From Elgaria multicarinata webbii (Eukaryota; Chordata; Lepidosauria; Squamata; Anguidae): DNA of 64,000 bases. The notes beneath the pieces are model-generated. The model was not told the origin of the DNA, did no database searches, and worked only from the letters and a program-made list of their open reading frames with translations. The stretch covers positions 32,597,501 to 32,661,500 of the forward strand of contig NC_086182.1 in NCBI RefSeq assembly GCF_023053635.1, in the 5' to 3' direction. Within the stretch, counting starts at the first letter, position 1. Every line of letters begins with the position of its first letter. This document shows positions 11,891 to 25,900 of the stretch, one piece after another. A program made the position numbers and the translations under genes.

Positions 11891-12082
11891 CATAGAATCA
11901 TAGAATAGCAGAGTTGGAAGGGGCCCACAAGGCCATCGAGTCCAACCCCCTGCTCAGTGCAGGAATCCACCCTAAAGTATCCCTGACAGATGCTTGTCCA
12001 GCTGCCTCTTTGAAGGCCTCTAGTGTGGGAGAGCCTGTTACTTCCCTAGGTAACTGGTTCCATTGTCGTACTGCTCTAACAT
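11891..12082 (-). mobile_element. CR1 LINE 3' end, antisense
   Basis: It starts with the octamer-type terminus (CATAGAATCATAGAATAG, complement of repeated ATTCTATG). It continues through AGTTGGAAGGGGCCCACAAG and CCTCTAGTGTGGGAGAGCC, the diagnostic end of the CR1 second frame, and stops abruptly at about 12082. Confidence 0.85.
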
Positions 12083-13629
12083 CCATACTGTTGTTTTCTG
12101 GATTTTTATTTATTGTTTTATCGTTATTTATTGTATATTTTAATGGTGTTGATGTCCACCACCCTTTAAAAAAAGTAACCAAAGGACAGTATACACATCT
12201 TTTAAATAACTACAAATAAACCTAGGCTAACAAAGTGTCCCCACACAGCAAAAGTAGGGACAGGATGGGGACAGCTATTTATCAGGAGGGACCAGGGAAG
12301 AGGGTTAGTTTCTCACACCCCATCCTATCTCTCCTGCACCACAGCGTGGCTTAATTAAACCTTGGAGGGATATCAGTTGGGGTGTGTATGTTACTTAAGT
12401 CCCTAACTAGCTAACTTGTTGTCCTGTCAGGACACTCAAACTCTGCTGCCTAATGGTAGGACCGGCCCAGAGAGCACACGCTCTCGGTTGTGGGCCCATT
12501 TATGTCTGCCTGGTCAGCAAGGGTCAGAGCTGTGCAGCGTGTTCCAGACGGGGCCAGGATGCGAATCTAAGACGAGACCTCCCCCCTCCACCCACCCTCA
12601 GTGACTTCTGTGGCACTGTTGTCATCTTTAATGCAACCTCTGGGGCGTGGGGGAAATGGGCGGAGCCCTCCACTCGCTCTTCTCCCCAGATGGTGGGCCA
12701 GGGGGCAACGGCGAAGACCCCAGGAGGCGCTGCCGTTCCTGTCCTGCTGCTTCAGCCCAGGAGCTGAGCCCAGGTGGCAGCAGAAATAACAGCGGGAACA
12801 CCATGCATTATTGAAACGTTGAGTCCCCGCCGGCGGCTTTCACGATCGGCTGCTGAGCAGGAAGTGGGCCGTGGGAGCAAGACTCTGTGTGTGGAGGAAG
12901 TGTGGCTCAGTGGCGGAGGACAGACCCTCCGACTGAAAAAAGCGTCCCCACCCCTGGAGCAGATGATGTTGGGTTGGGGGCCTGAGTCATTCTATAACCA
13001 TTTAATCCGATGTGCATACAAATTTCAGTTTTGTGTTGGGAGGATTGCCCCTTTCTGCCCTTTATAGCCCTGGTCAGCAACTACTTTTGGCCAGACAGAG
13101 ATCGGAGGATGGCAGGCCAGGTTTCACACAACCCCCCCCCTCTACCTATGCTGCAGCCCTTGCTCTAGCAACTCTTGAGTTGGCAACTCTGCGGGCCAGG
13201 CAACGCCCATCAAGATTTTGTCTGAGGGCTCCACCTGCAGATCCTGACTGTCTAACCACCTTCTGTATATGCAGTGGAGGTGATTCATGATAGGTGCTTG
13301 TGTGCAAGGGAATCCCTCTTGTTATCTCCGACCCAAAGTTGGAGATAACAGTGGGATTTTCTGCAGGCAGCAGGTTTTGGAAGCCAAGCCCTTCCCCCCT
13401 GGAGGAGTCTATGAAGGCTCTGTTGGACAGATGAGTTAACAGGTAGTGGAAGGGTGAGGAATGACCCCGGGGGGGGGGATGGGCACCTCCACAGGGACAC
13501 CTCCATCGCTGTGAAATCAAGTTTGCAGACTGCACAGATAGCCCTGGGATTGCAACCATCATTCACATGTATGGATGAATAATCCACCCAGGTCCAAGAG
13601 CTCTCATCTAGGATTTGGTTCATCCAGAT

Positions 13630-13677
13630 TTTGTGTGTGTGTGTGTGTGTGTGTGTGAAACAGAGAGAGAGAGAGAT
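13630..13677 (+). repeat. (TG)n-(GA)n repeat upstream of exon 2
   Basis: About 13 TG units are followed by a short GA run. The repeat ends about 38 nt before the exon 2 acceptor at 13714. TG tracts near 3' splice sites are known to modulate exon inclusion in some genes; any effect here is untested. Confidence 0.9.
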
Positions 13678-13714
13678 CTGACAACCTCTTTCCTGTCCGT
13701 CCCTTTTATTGCAG

Positions 13715-13953
13715 TCCGGCAGCGATGGCCGAAAAGAGCCTTGACCCCACCTGTGTCTCCATCGCCCTGGAGGACGCCGTCTGCAATTCCGGCTCTCAAG
13801 AAGCTCCCCTGCTGACCACCCACCTGAAGAAGGTGGAGAACCACATCACGGACGCCCAGAGGTTCTCCCATTTGCCCAAGCGCTCGGCCGTGGACATTGA
13901 GTTCATCGACCTGTCGTATTCTGTCCGCGAGGGCTCGTGCTGGCGGAAGAGAG
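13715..13953 (+). CDS. ABCG4: ABCG4 exon 2 (start codon, residues 1-76)
   Basis: The acceptor TATTGCAG ends at 13714. Ten untranslated bases precede the ATG at 13725, whose context (GCGATGG) has a purine at -3 and G at +4. The peptide [10 protein letters not shown] and the [20 protein letters not shown] segment match the ABCG4 N-terminus. The donor is GTAGGG at 13954, and one base of the Gly77 codon is left over. Confidence 0.95.
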
Positions 13954-16900
13954 GTAGGGCGCTTCCGGGACGGCATGGGCGCAGGCCTTTTCCCTGGCCT
14001 CTTGCTTGGAGGCGGACATTGCTCTGTGCGCACACTTTCCCCCTGCTTTCCCCCTGCGCCTTACTTCCATGCTCCCTTATGGCATGGCGCATGTGAGCAC
14101 ATATGCACACCCATGCGCACATACATTTAATAGGTATCTGTGAATAGCAGAAGAAGGACCCTGAATGTGCCAGTATCTCTTTGTGTAAGCATATAATGGA
14201 AAGGAACGCTTGGAGAATCGTGACTAATGTTCTAAGCAAGCTCCATCTGCCTCTGAGTCACAGCCAGAGCCGAGCTCGCTGATTGGCTGGGGGAGGACAT
14301 ATCGCTCGTGCGAGCCTCCCTTTCTTTCTTCTAGAATGTGAACGCCGCAACTTCAGGGTTTGGTTGAGTGGAACAGGAAACGGTTGGGCCCTGCAACGAA
14401 ATGTTGCAGCGTGAAGCGCTGCTGGTTCAGACTTCCTCCGAGATACTCCGTTCATCTCGGCCTCCTCCATTCTTTTTCCGAGAAGCCCTTGAGGGTGGTG
14501 GTGGTGGTGGTGGTGGGTGGGGCCAAAGGCAAAAAGGGGCGTGGCCAAATATTTATTTATTTATTTATTTTATTACATTTATATACCGCCCCCCAGCCGA
14601 AGCTCTCTGGGCGGTTTACAACAATTAAAAATAGTAAACATTAAAAGTATACAAAATTTTTAAAAAACATAAAAACAGTATAAAAACAACAACAGTATCT
14701 ATTTAATTATATTAGCATATAAAATATATTTGCATATTTTAGCTTAAATCTCTCAGCGGCCGTCGCTGAGCCTTTGGAGAGACATTTCAACATTTATTTA
14801 TTTATTTATTACATTTCTATACCGCCCAATAGCTGGAGCTCTCTGGGTGGTTCACATTTTAGAATGGGGAGAGGGGGACTGCAGAAAAAAGGAGAAACCA
14901 GCAGGCAATTGATGTTCAGGGAATGGGGTTGGGCCTGTCTGGAAAAACCCAGAGGGCCCTATCAGGACTCCAGGTGGGCCAAAATGGCCCCCTAGCTCTC
15001 AAGGTCTACAGCCCTGCTCTACTCAATGCAAAGTCGAATGTCTCCCAATGGAGGCCTGAGCTTGGTCCAAAATGACAACTGAGATCTTTCTCCTAGGTCC
15101 TCCTTGAGGTGCCCCATCCTCTGTGGTGAGGTGGGTGGCAACCTGAGAGAGGGCCTTCTCTAGGGTGGCCAGAGGCAAAAAGAGGACAAGGCTCTGGCAC
15201 TGTTAATAGTGGTGCTGAAGAGGGAATTTCAGCAGGTGCTGTGGGAACCTCCTTGTGGGATCTCTATAAAGCTTTTCTTTGGGTTTGTTACCATCACAGT
15301 ACATTTCAGAGGCAAATCAAGGCCATTGGTTTCTGGCCAATGTTAGTCCTACTTTGAGGAGACTCATTAAGCAAGGCTAACGTTGGACACAGCCCATTGA
15401 TTTCCCACGTGCCGACGGCCATTTCTGTGGTGGAGAGGTAGCAATTGGCCAAACCAAGGTCTCTCTTGCATCCCACGGCCTCTAGCCTGCGTGAAAAGGC
15501 AAATGCCAACCCAGGGATCACTGGGAAAGGAATTAAAAATAAAACTGCCAACATTGCGCTGTCTTCATACGAATTTATGTGTGTGGTCACATTTGGAACA
15601 TTGTGACCCGTTCTCATTGCCACATCTCAAAAATGGATATTGTGGATCTGGAAAAGGTGTAGAAAGGGACAACCAAATGATTTCCCCTGTGAGGAAAGGT
15701 GGCAATATTTGGGGATTTTTTTAGCTTAGGTTATGTGAAAAATGTGTGTTGGGGGTTGCATGAGAGAAGTGTGGAGGGAGGACCTGGGGTCATCCCATGA
15801 AGCTGATTGGTGGGAGATTCGGGATAGATAAAAGGAAGGACTTCTTCACAAAGAGCAATCAAACTATGGAATTCACTACCACGAGATGTAGTGATGGCCA
15901 CCTATCAATAGCTATTAGTCCTGATGGCTCTGTACTACCTCTAGTATCGGAGGCAGGATACCTGTGTACACCAGTTGCTGGGGAACATGGGTGAGAGGGT
16001 GATGGCCACCAATTTGGATGGCTACCTCTGGGATCAGAGGCAGAATGTTGGGGAACCTGGGTGGGAGGGTGCTGTTGCACTCACGTCAAGCTTACGGGCT
16101 TCCTGTTGACAGCTGGTTGGCCGCTGTGTGAACAGAGTGCTGGACTAGATGGACCCTTGGGCTGATCCAACATTAGGGCTCTTCCGACATTCTTATGCCT
16201 TTTGCTTCTGGGATGGAACTCCCCTCGCAAAGGAGTACCTTGATTTGCCAGGTCTAGTTGGTCCCTTAAAACATCGAGGCCTTGGAGTGAAGCAAAAAAC
16301 ACATTCTGATAAGGAGATAAATTTAGCATCTGTTTCCTGCCCCAACCTTGGGTACCTCCCCCTCCCTCCCCCTCTCTCGCTCTGAGCTCTCCTGGGATCC
16401 TTATCCTGCGTAGGCAGCACCACTTGCGCCTTGCATATAAATCATTGCTGCAAAAAAGCCGGGGGAGGGTTACAGCAGGTGGTAGGTGGCGGCCTGCCTT
16501 AGTTGGCTCTTCTTAATGGGACGCCAATCACCCGCCCCCAGAAGCAGGAGGGGAAATGGAGCCGAAAGGAACCCAGGAAGATCTTGGGGTTCAGACAGCA
16601 CAAGGTTGAGCAGGGGAGCTCTTTTTTGGTTTGCACCTGAAATCGCTTCATGCCGATATCTTGGAACTTGTCTCACCTGCAGCTCAGGGATGGCAGGTAA
16701 CAGGGAAGCCTGTTTATACCCCCCCCTCCCCAGAGACGCACACAAATGAACCATGTGGACCAGTTCAAATTCTCATCTGGCTGCTGCTGCTGCTGCTCTT
16801 GGCTTGGCGGGGCCATGGACATGCCGTGCATCTTAAGGGATGTCTCATGCAGGCCCTCTGCAGTCCACACAGATGCCCACAGGCACGGCGGCTTGGGTCA

Positions 16901-19900
16901 TGTGCTTCCCTTCTCTGAAAACCGGTGGGGTGGGTCGTCTTGCCAGCTGGCTTACTGGGCATGTGAAGCAGCCCTGTCAAATTGCTCCTTTAGCTGTGCG
17001 GTGGAAGGAATGGGTGCGGTTCTACTGTTCCACCAAATGAAGAGCAGACCCACCTGGATAAACGTCCCAAGTAGGCCCCTGCCTGCACACCCACTGTAGC
17101 CCACTAGCCACGTAGGGTGGCTCCTTTTTTTTTAACCAGTTGCCCAGGGCTGCAATTACAAGGGCGTCATCGGGTTCCCCACCGCCGGAGGGCCATAATT
17201 CACGGCTGATGATGGTCCGTCAGGCCTGGAGTGGTGCAACGCCGGCTTCTTCAGAACGTTTATCCCGTTGCTTCAGCTTTGGGGAAGAAGAGGGACAGGG
17301 CCGTATCTCTATCTGCAGAGCCCAAAGGAGTTTTGCTCTGCCTAAGCCATGGAGATCCAGGTTAATCCTACTCAGGATTGACTTTGCAAAGCCCTTGGAG
17401 AAGAGCTTCCCTTCGTCAGCTCTGCCTGGGCACAAACACTGAGTGATGGCCAGGGGACTCCATTGCTGCCGTTGCCTTCCTCTGCCCAACCCAAGTCAAG
17501 ATATCTGGGGTAGATTTAGCCTCCTTGCTTCCTGACATCCCTAAGGTGAGCGAACCAGTGGGAATTAGTCAGGACAGGTTTCTCAAGAGCTTCTCTGTTT
17601 GCCTCAATAGATGTTCATCGGGGGGAGGGGCATAGCTTGGTGGTACAGTCCTGCCATCAGAAGTGGTCAGAATCTTTCCCAAGATGCCACCCTGTTTCTC
17701 CTACTGGCAATCGTTGGCTTTCCCATCTGTTGTGCGTCCCGTCCCCCCATTCTTAAAGGTTGAAACGCCTCTCCTGAGACTGCGTTACTGGCAGGAAGAG
17801 TTTTAAGCTTCAAAAGGCTGGCATCGGTTTGGAGTTTCAGCCCCGCCCCCTTTCCATTGGTTCCGCCCACCAGTGGGGTGTGCCACTCCCCAGAACTCCT
17901 CTGAAATGGAATTCGGTCCCTGGCTGAAAGAGGTTGGAAGGAGACTTGATGGACCGAGGAACTGACTCATACATTACGTCCGGGTTTCCGCAAAGTGGCC
18001 CATGTCATAGGACGAGTCATCTCAAGACGGTGCGTCCATCTCAGTGGTTGGCCTGCCAACCCTGCTGCTTGGCTTATGCTGATGTCACCTGTCCTGGAAG
18101 AATGAGATCACTTTCCGCTGCACATGCAAAACTGGTTTACTTTGTCCACCATGGGGCATGCAGAGGAAGTAGCCGAAAAGCACAACCAACTCCTAGAAGG
18201 GCTGGACCCAAGCGTCGTGTACTGTCACGCCTCTGATAACAGGGGTAGGCTTAACACAGCAACCTCCCTCTGACCTCAGTGGGGTCTTCGTGGGATTAGA
18301 GTTCAACCATCATGGCTTCTCACAAGGAATCCTGGGGATTGTAGTTCAGCAATGATGCAGAGCACAGAGTTCTTTGAGCTGGACCTATTGGGCAAGATGT
18401 CCTGTCACTGAGGTGCCACCCCTTAGGTTAGGGGTGCTTCTAGACAGAGGATTCTTAGCACAGATTTTTTTTCTAGTAATGAGAAGAGTCAGTGTGGTGT
18501 AGTGGTTAGAGTATTGGGCTGGGACTCAGGTGATCTGAGTTCAAGTCCCCTTTTCAGCTCACTCGGACTCTTTGGGCCAGTCACTAGGTCTCAGCCTAAC
18601 CAACCTCACAGGGTTGTTGTGTGGAAAAAAAATGGAGAGGAAGAGGATTGTGTACGCCGTCTTAGGTGGTTCACTGTAGGAAAGGTGAGATGTAAATGTC
18701 ACCAATAAATGAAAACGGGAGGGTTGAATGAAAACACACACGCACAGATAGAAAAGCGAAACCGTTTGAAATTCAAGGGCTTCCCTCTCCACACCTAAAA
18801 GCCTGTCAAAATGCGGGAGATAAATGAAACAAATAAATGAATCCAATAAAAGAAGATGGGGGACGTGGTGGGAAAAACATGGGAGGTTGAGAAACGGAAG
18901 GCAAAGCCCCGCCAAGTTCTGTGAACGAGGCAAAGCGATTGATAAAAGCCTCATCTGGAAGCAACATGGAGAGTTTCGTTGGAGAGCCCCCTGCAGAGCT
19001 CCGTAAGAGTTCTGGCTGAAACCTGGGGCAGATTCACCGCCCCACTGACACCGGAGCCCCCAGCCTCCACTGTCTGGAAGCAGCTTAGACAGACCAATGG
19101 GGGGCAGTTTGGGCCCCCTCTGAAGCCCTGGAAAGGAGGTGTGGGTGCATTTCCCCTGACTGCTGTGCTTCGGGCTTCCCCCCCCCCCCCCAGCTGTGTG
19201 ATCAAGGTCTCGGCTGTACAGTCACAGCAGGAGTGAACACTGACCAGTTCTCCATAAGCCCCAAATGCCATTTTTCGGAGCCCTTGTGCAGCGGTGTGCA
19301 GACCCCCGGTTTGCGCTTGCAGCACAGGCGAGAGTGCCATGTTGCCAGCAAGATGTGCTCCGATGCGATTGTCTGGGAGTGGGAGGCAGGGCGGAGGGAG
19401 GGGGGGTTCTGCTGGCGGATGGGATGCTGGGAGCCCCTGCAAGGGCTCAGAGCCCACCGACGGGCCTCTGGCTATGGCTCCCAAAAGCCTCCTGCGGAGA
19501 AGGCGGTCTCTGGTGCGCCAGAGCTGAGCTGGATTTGCAGCTGCTGAGCGCCAGGGTTACTGGCAGTCAATGAACTCAAGTAACCGCGCACTGCCTGAGC
19601 CGCAACCGTGTCTGAGCGGCAGGCCAGCGGCATCGCTTGTGCAGGGTGGCTGCAGCGGCACAGCCTGTCCTGGTGCTGCGGGGGTTCTCTCACAATCACC
19701 CACAGATTAAAATCTACTGCAAAACAGACCTGGCTTTTTGCAATAAGGGAAAGAAAAAAACCCTTTCTTCTTTTCTCCTCCTGCCCTAAGAGGCGAGGTG
19801 TGTTTTCCTCAGGGGCTTTCTGTCTAGGCTTGGGAATTTGGCAGGGCTTAAACTGAGTCAGGGCTCTCTGCCCCAGAACCTGTTTCAGTGCCACAGCTCA

Positions 19901-22900
19901 GCCCCAGAATGGTCTCTATCCCATGGAGCTCGGCCGTGCCGATTAATGGGGTGGGGTGGGTGGGTTTCTGAGCATGTACAGCGTGGTTTTCTTATTGTAC
20001 TAGATAACTCCAGACTTCTGGAATTGGGGTTGTCAGAAAAGAGGGAGGTTTAGAGCAAGCTTTGAGCCCCAGCACCTATCTCTTTTGAAGGCTTGTTGCT
20101 AGGTGTTATGCAGAGCCTAGTTACATTGGAAGGAGAGAGAGAGAGAGAGAGAAATTGTATTGTCGCTGCTGCTGCTGCTGTTTTATTTTCCATCTGCATT
20201 GTGAGGCTACAGAAGCCCTCACTTTGTGCGAAACGAAGAGATTTCTCACTTCTCTTTGACATGCGCCTATCCGAAATGGGAATAAAATTGGCTTCAGACT
20301 TCTGGCCAATTTGCCCTGACAGCTCACTACACACATGGACGCCACCCCACGCCCCCTACACCTCTCAATCCCAGCTACTTGAACCTTAAAAAAAAGGGGG
20401 GGGTTATCTGTTTCCCTCCGCCTCATCCCTATAATCTCTGCATAGGGATATGGGTTGGGTGGGAAAAAATTCCAGCATGCTTTAGCAGACATGCCGTGTC
20501 AAGATCACTTTAGAAACCCAGATTAGCAAGGCAGAGAAAGAGGTTTTAGGACGAGAGAGGATAGGATCTACAAAGAGAGATTAGATTAGGTGGATTATAA
20601 ACTCCTGGAGTATGTTAGTGAAACACGTTGTGACACGGTGGTTGGGAGTATTTGTGTCATTTGTTCACTCTCTCCAGGAGCAGGAATCACTCAGGGCCAC
20701 ATCCTTCACGGAGTGCAGCCCTTTGCACAACAAGGCCCCAGCCTGCCGGTGAACCGGTCTTGTGTTTTAAATGCATGTGTTCAGGCTACTCCATTTTCAA
20801 GGACCTTTTCAGTGTCGCAAGAGGCTTTGGGGAGGGATGTTTTCCTGAACACTCGCCTAAAACTGCCTTCCACTCTAACACATCTGGAGAACACCAGGTT
20901 GCAGAAGGCCAACCTAGATGGCAGCTGTATAAAACAGCCTTCCTTGTCTGGTTGCCTGTAGATGATCCTTATTCACCCCAGGCTACAAACCTGGTTTAGC
21001 AACTGTTGGAATATGAAAGTAATTATGCCAGCTTTCCTTTAAGGAACTGCAATCCTGATTAAGTTTCCCTTCTTAAATATACTTTTAGCATTTTTGTAGT
21101 TCAACACTCTTCCCCGCAAAAGTACCTGGGGTGTGGGTGGGTAAAGATCTCTCCATCAACACTGCCCCAAGCGGAGACTGAAAAATCCACAGGATAGACA
21201 GGTACAGACACAAACGCATCTGTAGCACTATGCAAGGTTTTCAAGTGGAGAAAAAAACACCCCACCTTGCATTTTAAACGGCTTTGGTTTACCCACCGTA
21301 TGTGAGTGTTTCATTCAGTCCTCCCATATTTGTTTGTTTGCTTTTACTTCTTACATCTATATCTCACCTTTGCTCCAAGGATTCCAAAGCAGCAGGCACG
21401 GTCCTCCTCTCTGTTGTATCCTCCCTACAGCCCTGTGAGGTAGATTAAGCTGAGAGTCAGCGATTGGCCCAAAGTTGCCCGCTGAGATTCCGGCTGGACA
21501 TCAGGAAAAACTTCCTGACTGTTAGAGCAGTACGACAAGGGAACCAGTGACTTAGGGAGGTGGTGGTCTCTCCCACACTAGAGGCCTTCAAGAGGCAGCT
21601 GGACAAGCATCTGTCGGGGATGCTTTAGGGTGGATTCCTGCATTGAGCAGGGGGTTGGACTGGATGGCCTTGTAGGCCCCTTCCAACTCTATGATTCTAT
21701 GAGTTTCATGGCCGAGGGGAGATTAGAACCTGGACCTCAACACAACACAACACTGGCTTTCATAGGCAAACCATGCTTATTGCGCTCTGTGGTTTGGGAT
21801 TCATCCTGCAAGAAAGAGAACAAAAAGGCTGGGACCAACATTTCCAAAGGTCAGGGCCGGCTTCAGCCGTTTGGATGGGGTGTGAGTTTACAAAACTCTT
21901 CATTTATCTGCTCTGCGCCTCACCCTGCATTTATTCCTTAAACCAAACACTTGGGATTGTCTGCCATTATTGACAATCCCTCCCTACAAGACATGCACAC
22001 GTGCTCCACCCATGTTGTCTTACCTGGGCAGCCATTTTGCCATTTGCAAGGGATTGTGGGAAACCACGTCATAGCTGCTAGGCTGCCACAGGGCCAAATT
22101 ACGCATTTTGGACCACGGCAGAGCTGGTGCACTGCAGAAAGTTGCTTCCAGAAGAAAGAGCTTGAGCTGACTCGTGGCAGCGAGCCAAGCCACATCCAGG
22201 GGGGCGGGGGAAGCAAGCATTTCTTTCTTGTCCCCTAGCACAGTTAGTTCGTTGCTTCTATGTGATAGCCCTTTAGCATTGCTGTGGCATGGTTTTTCCA
22301 CAATCGGCTGGAACTGGTATTAAAACGCTTAATATAGTGCTATATTATGCAGCAATCACCTTTCTCATGGCCAAGATGCTAATAAATTTTCTCTGAAATT
22401 GACTTCTTTCACCAAAGGCCCTCTGTGCCACTTTAATTAGAAGCTTCCTCCTTGTAGCTTCTGATTATTGCTTCTTCCACTGCAGAGATGGAATGATGAA
22501 TTGCACTTTTAATTGATGCTTAGTTAGACAATTCCTGTTCTCCATGGGTGGAGGGAGTATTAATTACCAGGATTGCTATGATTTGGCCTATGAAGGCCGT
22601 TATTTATTTATAATAGCCAGTTGTTGTTTTCGGTTTCACAAAAAGTTACGTGATAACCTTGCTTGAGCCAACTTTAGTTGATAAAGGAGAATATGAAAGT
22701 TTTTGAGCCGCACAGATGTCTGTTTCGGGCAGGCTGAGTGAAGAGTTCTGTGTAACTTGAAAAGCTTGCATTGTCCTTTGTGCCAACAAAATATGGCCCA
22801 ACATAGCTGACCAGTATAGCAAAATTGGATGAGTTGATACTTGTGCAAAGCTGCATTTCTTAATAATAGGCATATTGTAATAACAGACGGAGACTGATAA

Positions 22901-25900
22901 GAATTGTATTTTTATTTGTATTTCCTCTTTAAAATTTAATAAATGAATGAATAGGCTGCAATCCTAAATACACTTGCTAGGGAGTAAGCCAAGTTAAACA
23001 CAGTGGGACTTACCTCTGAGTAAAGATGAATGAGATTCCAGTGTAGGCCCATAGTAGGGTGACCATATGAAAAAGAAGACAGGGCTCTTGTATCTTTAAC
23101 AGTTGCATAGAAAAGGGAATTTCAGCAGGTGTCATTTGTATATATGGAGAACCTGGTGAAATTCCCTCTTCATCACAACAGTTAAAGCTGCAGGAGCTAT
23201 ACTTGAGTGACCAGATTTAAAAGAAGGCAGGGCACATGCAGCTTTAACTGTTGTGATGAAGAGGGTTCACCAGGTTCTCCATATATACAAATGATACCTG
23301 CTGAAATTCCCTTTTCAATACAACTGTTAAAGATACAGGAGCCTGGTCCTCCTTTTCATAGGGTCGCAGTAGCCTATAGATTTCCTGGGGTGGGGGTGGG
23401 TTCCTTGCTCTAGAATGCCTCCTCCCTCCACCGATTTGTGGCGTGAAGGCCCCACATCCCTTCACGCCACAAATCCTCTCCTGAAAAAGTGACAGCCCCT
23501 CCAGAGAGTCAGGCTGCTACTGGTAGTCACGTGGCATCTGACTTTTCAGTGACAAAAAGAAGACACTAATCAGACACTTAAGTCCCTAATAACGCAGTGT
23601 GATTAGTGGCTGCTAGGAGTCTGTCCCTGGACGGATGCTAAGGAGGTCATTGATCTCCTTGGTGCTGGAGGGCTCTTGCGAAAGGCACCTTCCCATTAAA
23701 GTCCTACTTAGAGTAGACCCATTGAAACGAATGGGACTTGATTTCAAGTCCTGTTCAAGTTGACTAGCTTAACTCCCATTCATTTCAATGGGTGTCCTCT
23801 AAGAAGGACTTTGGATTCCACCTACGGGTTACTTTTGCCCCCACTGCTGTTAGCAGTGAGGAACAAAATCACCTGCTGCAAACACATAATTCAACCTTTC
23901 AAAAATTGGACCCAAGTAGGAAATCCACAATCCACAGGGGAGGCTTTATTAGGACCATTCAAATTTGCACAAAAGCGTGCAAGCTTTTGAGTTACTCCGG
24001 CAAAAGTTAGAGGAGAGGAGGGAATTCGCGAAATCTGGGAGACAGGGAAAGAACAGAGAGATCAAAGACTAGAATAATTGACCTAGGAATAGGAAAGGAA
24101 AGGGGAGAAGGAAAGAAGAGGAGGGAGAAAAGAAAGCAAGCATTTCCCTCCTCCCTCTCTCATAATACTAGAGCCCTGTGGGGTCATATCCCATGGAGCT
24201 AATTGATGGGAGATTCTGGACAGACCAAAGGAAGAACTTCTTCACGCAGTGCAAGATGTAGTGATGACCACCCATTTGGATGGTTTCAAAGGGGAATTGG
24301 GCAAATTATCAATGGCTACTAGTCCTGATGGCCATGTGCCACCTCCAGTATCAGAGGCAGTAAGCCTATATGCACCAGTTGCTGGGGAACATGGGTGGGA
24401 GGGTGCTGTTGCACCTGTGTCCTGTTCATTGACAGCTGGTTGGCCATTGTGTGAACAGAGTGCTGGACTAGATGGACCCTTGGTCTGATTGAGCTCAGTT
24501 CTTCTAAAGTTCTTATGATTATTCCCATGTCACTGATGTGCAGTTGAGACTGTGAGTTTGCCCGAGGCAAGATTCGAACCTGGGATTTTCCAGTTCACAT
24601 GACCATAGCGCCCCCCCCCTTTTATGCTATGCTATGCTAACTATCATTTTGGAGAAGCAGGCTGCAGACGCCGGTGTGGTTGGGTAAAGAAACCACAGTC
24701 GAGGCAGAGAAAATCCTTCTCTATTCTTCGGTCACGGTTCTAGCATTTTTTGCACATGTCTCTAAATTCACTGATCCTTGCAGCGATCTGAGATGGTTAA
24801 TATTCCCATTGTGCAGAATGGAGGCTCCACTGTGCTCACATAAACCTATCACTTTCATGACAAATAGAAGGATTTGAACCCAGGCCTCTGTGAAGCAAAT
24901 CTAGCACACTATCCATGGTGCCACACTCAACTCAATCCACCCATCCCTCATACGTGCAGGAGCTCCTTTGACCTACAAAGTTGTTGGGGAACGGCATCCG
25001 TCTCATACTCAACGGATGGAGGCACTTCTTGGGCCCAAAGGGGAATGTGTGTGGAGCCCTGCCACTCTGTGAAGCTAATGGAAGGAAGCCATTGCAGCCT
25101 GGGGATCCCCATGTACACCTTGGTGCTCCTGCACCTGAGTGCTGTGACTAATTTCTCCCAACTAAGACCAGGGAAGAAAGGAGTTGTACTGCTCCAATGC
25201 CCTCTAGTGGCGGCAGTGAAAGATGGTGTCCCAGACATCTACGCATCTATTGCCCCATTGAAAAGCAACTAGTTTATTCAATGGAGTATTTATTTAAGTG
25301 TGTGCGTGTGTGTATTTGGCCACTTAAGCTGCACTAGTCATGAATGCAGAGGTGGATCCTTCTGAAGCTACCGTATTTCTTCGATTATAAGACGCACACT
25401 ACTTTCAGTACCACCAACAGGGGGGGGAACCCTAAGACACACCCGCGATTCTAAGACGCACCCCGTTTTTAGAGATGTTTATATGGGGGGAAAAGTGTGT
25501 CTTAGAATTGAAGAAATATGGTAGTAATGCCATATCAGCCTCCTATGAACTAGTTATGGCAAAATCCACATCTGTGGGCTGCTGTTTCTCCGTGGCCTTG
25601 GTGTGGACCTAGTAGAAGCTTTGGGAGCGATTTACACTGGGGGAAAGGACGTGGGATTAAAAGGCAGGTTTTTGACACCTTTACATGAGCAACACTTTGA
25701 TCATTTTAGTTGCCCTTTTCTGTATGTTTTTCAACTCTACAATATCTTTTTTATGTGTGCTGACCAGAACTGTACACGGTATTCCAAGTGTGGTCGCACC
25801 ATTGATTTGTGTAAAGGCAGTATGATACTGGCAGTTGTATTCTCAATTCCTTTTCTAATTATGCCTAGCATGGAGTTTGCTTTTCTTTTTTGTTTTAGAT

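Larger units (their letters stand above)
7983..13714 (+). other. ABCG4: ABCG4 intron 1 (inferred)
   Basis: It is bounded by GTGAGT at 7983 and TTTTATTGCAG ending at 13714. Contents are a CR1-type tail (9423-9850), a palindromic MITE (9951-10086), an antisense CR1 end (11891-12082) and a TG/GA repeat next to the acceptor. The remaining sequence shows nothing I recognise. The intron is inferred because exon 1 is untranslated and cannot be checked by homology. Confidence 0.55.

Noticed and set aside
18484-18560. tRNA gene suggested by A-box and B-box-like motifs
   Set aside because: The motifs are the head of a SINE with the usual body and tail; no closed cloverleaf or anticodon arm is visible.
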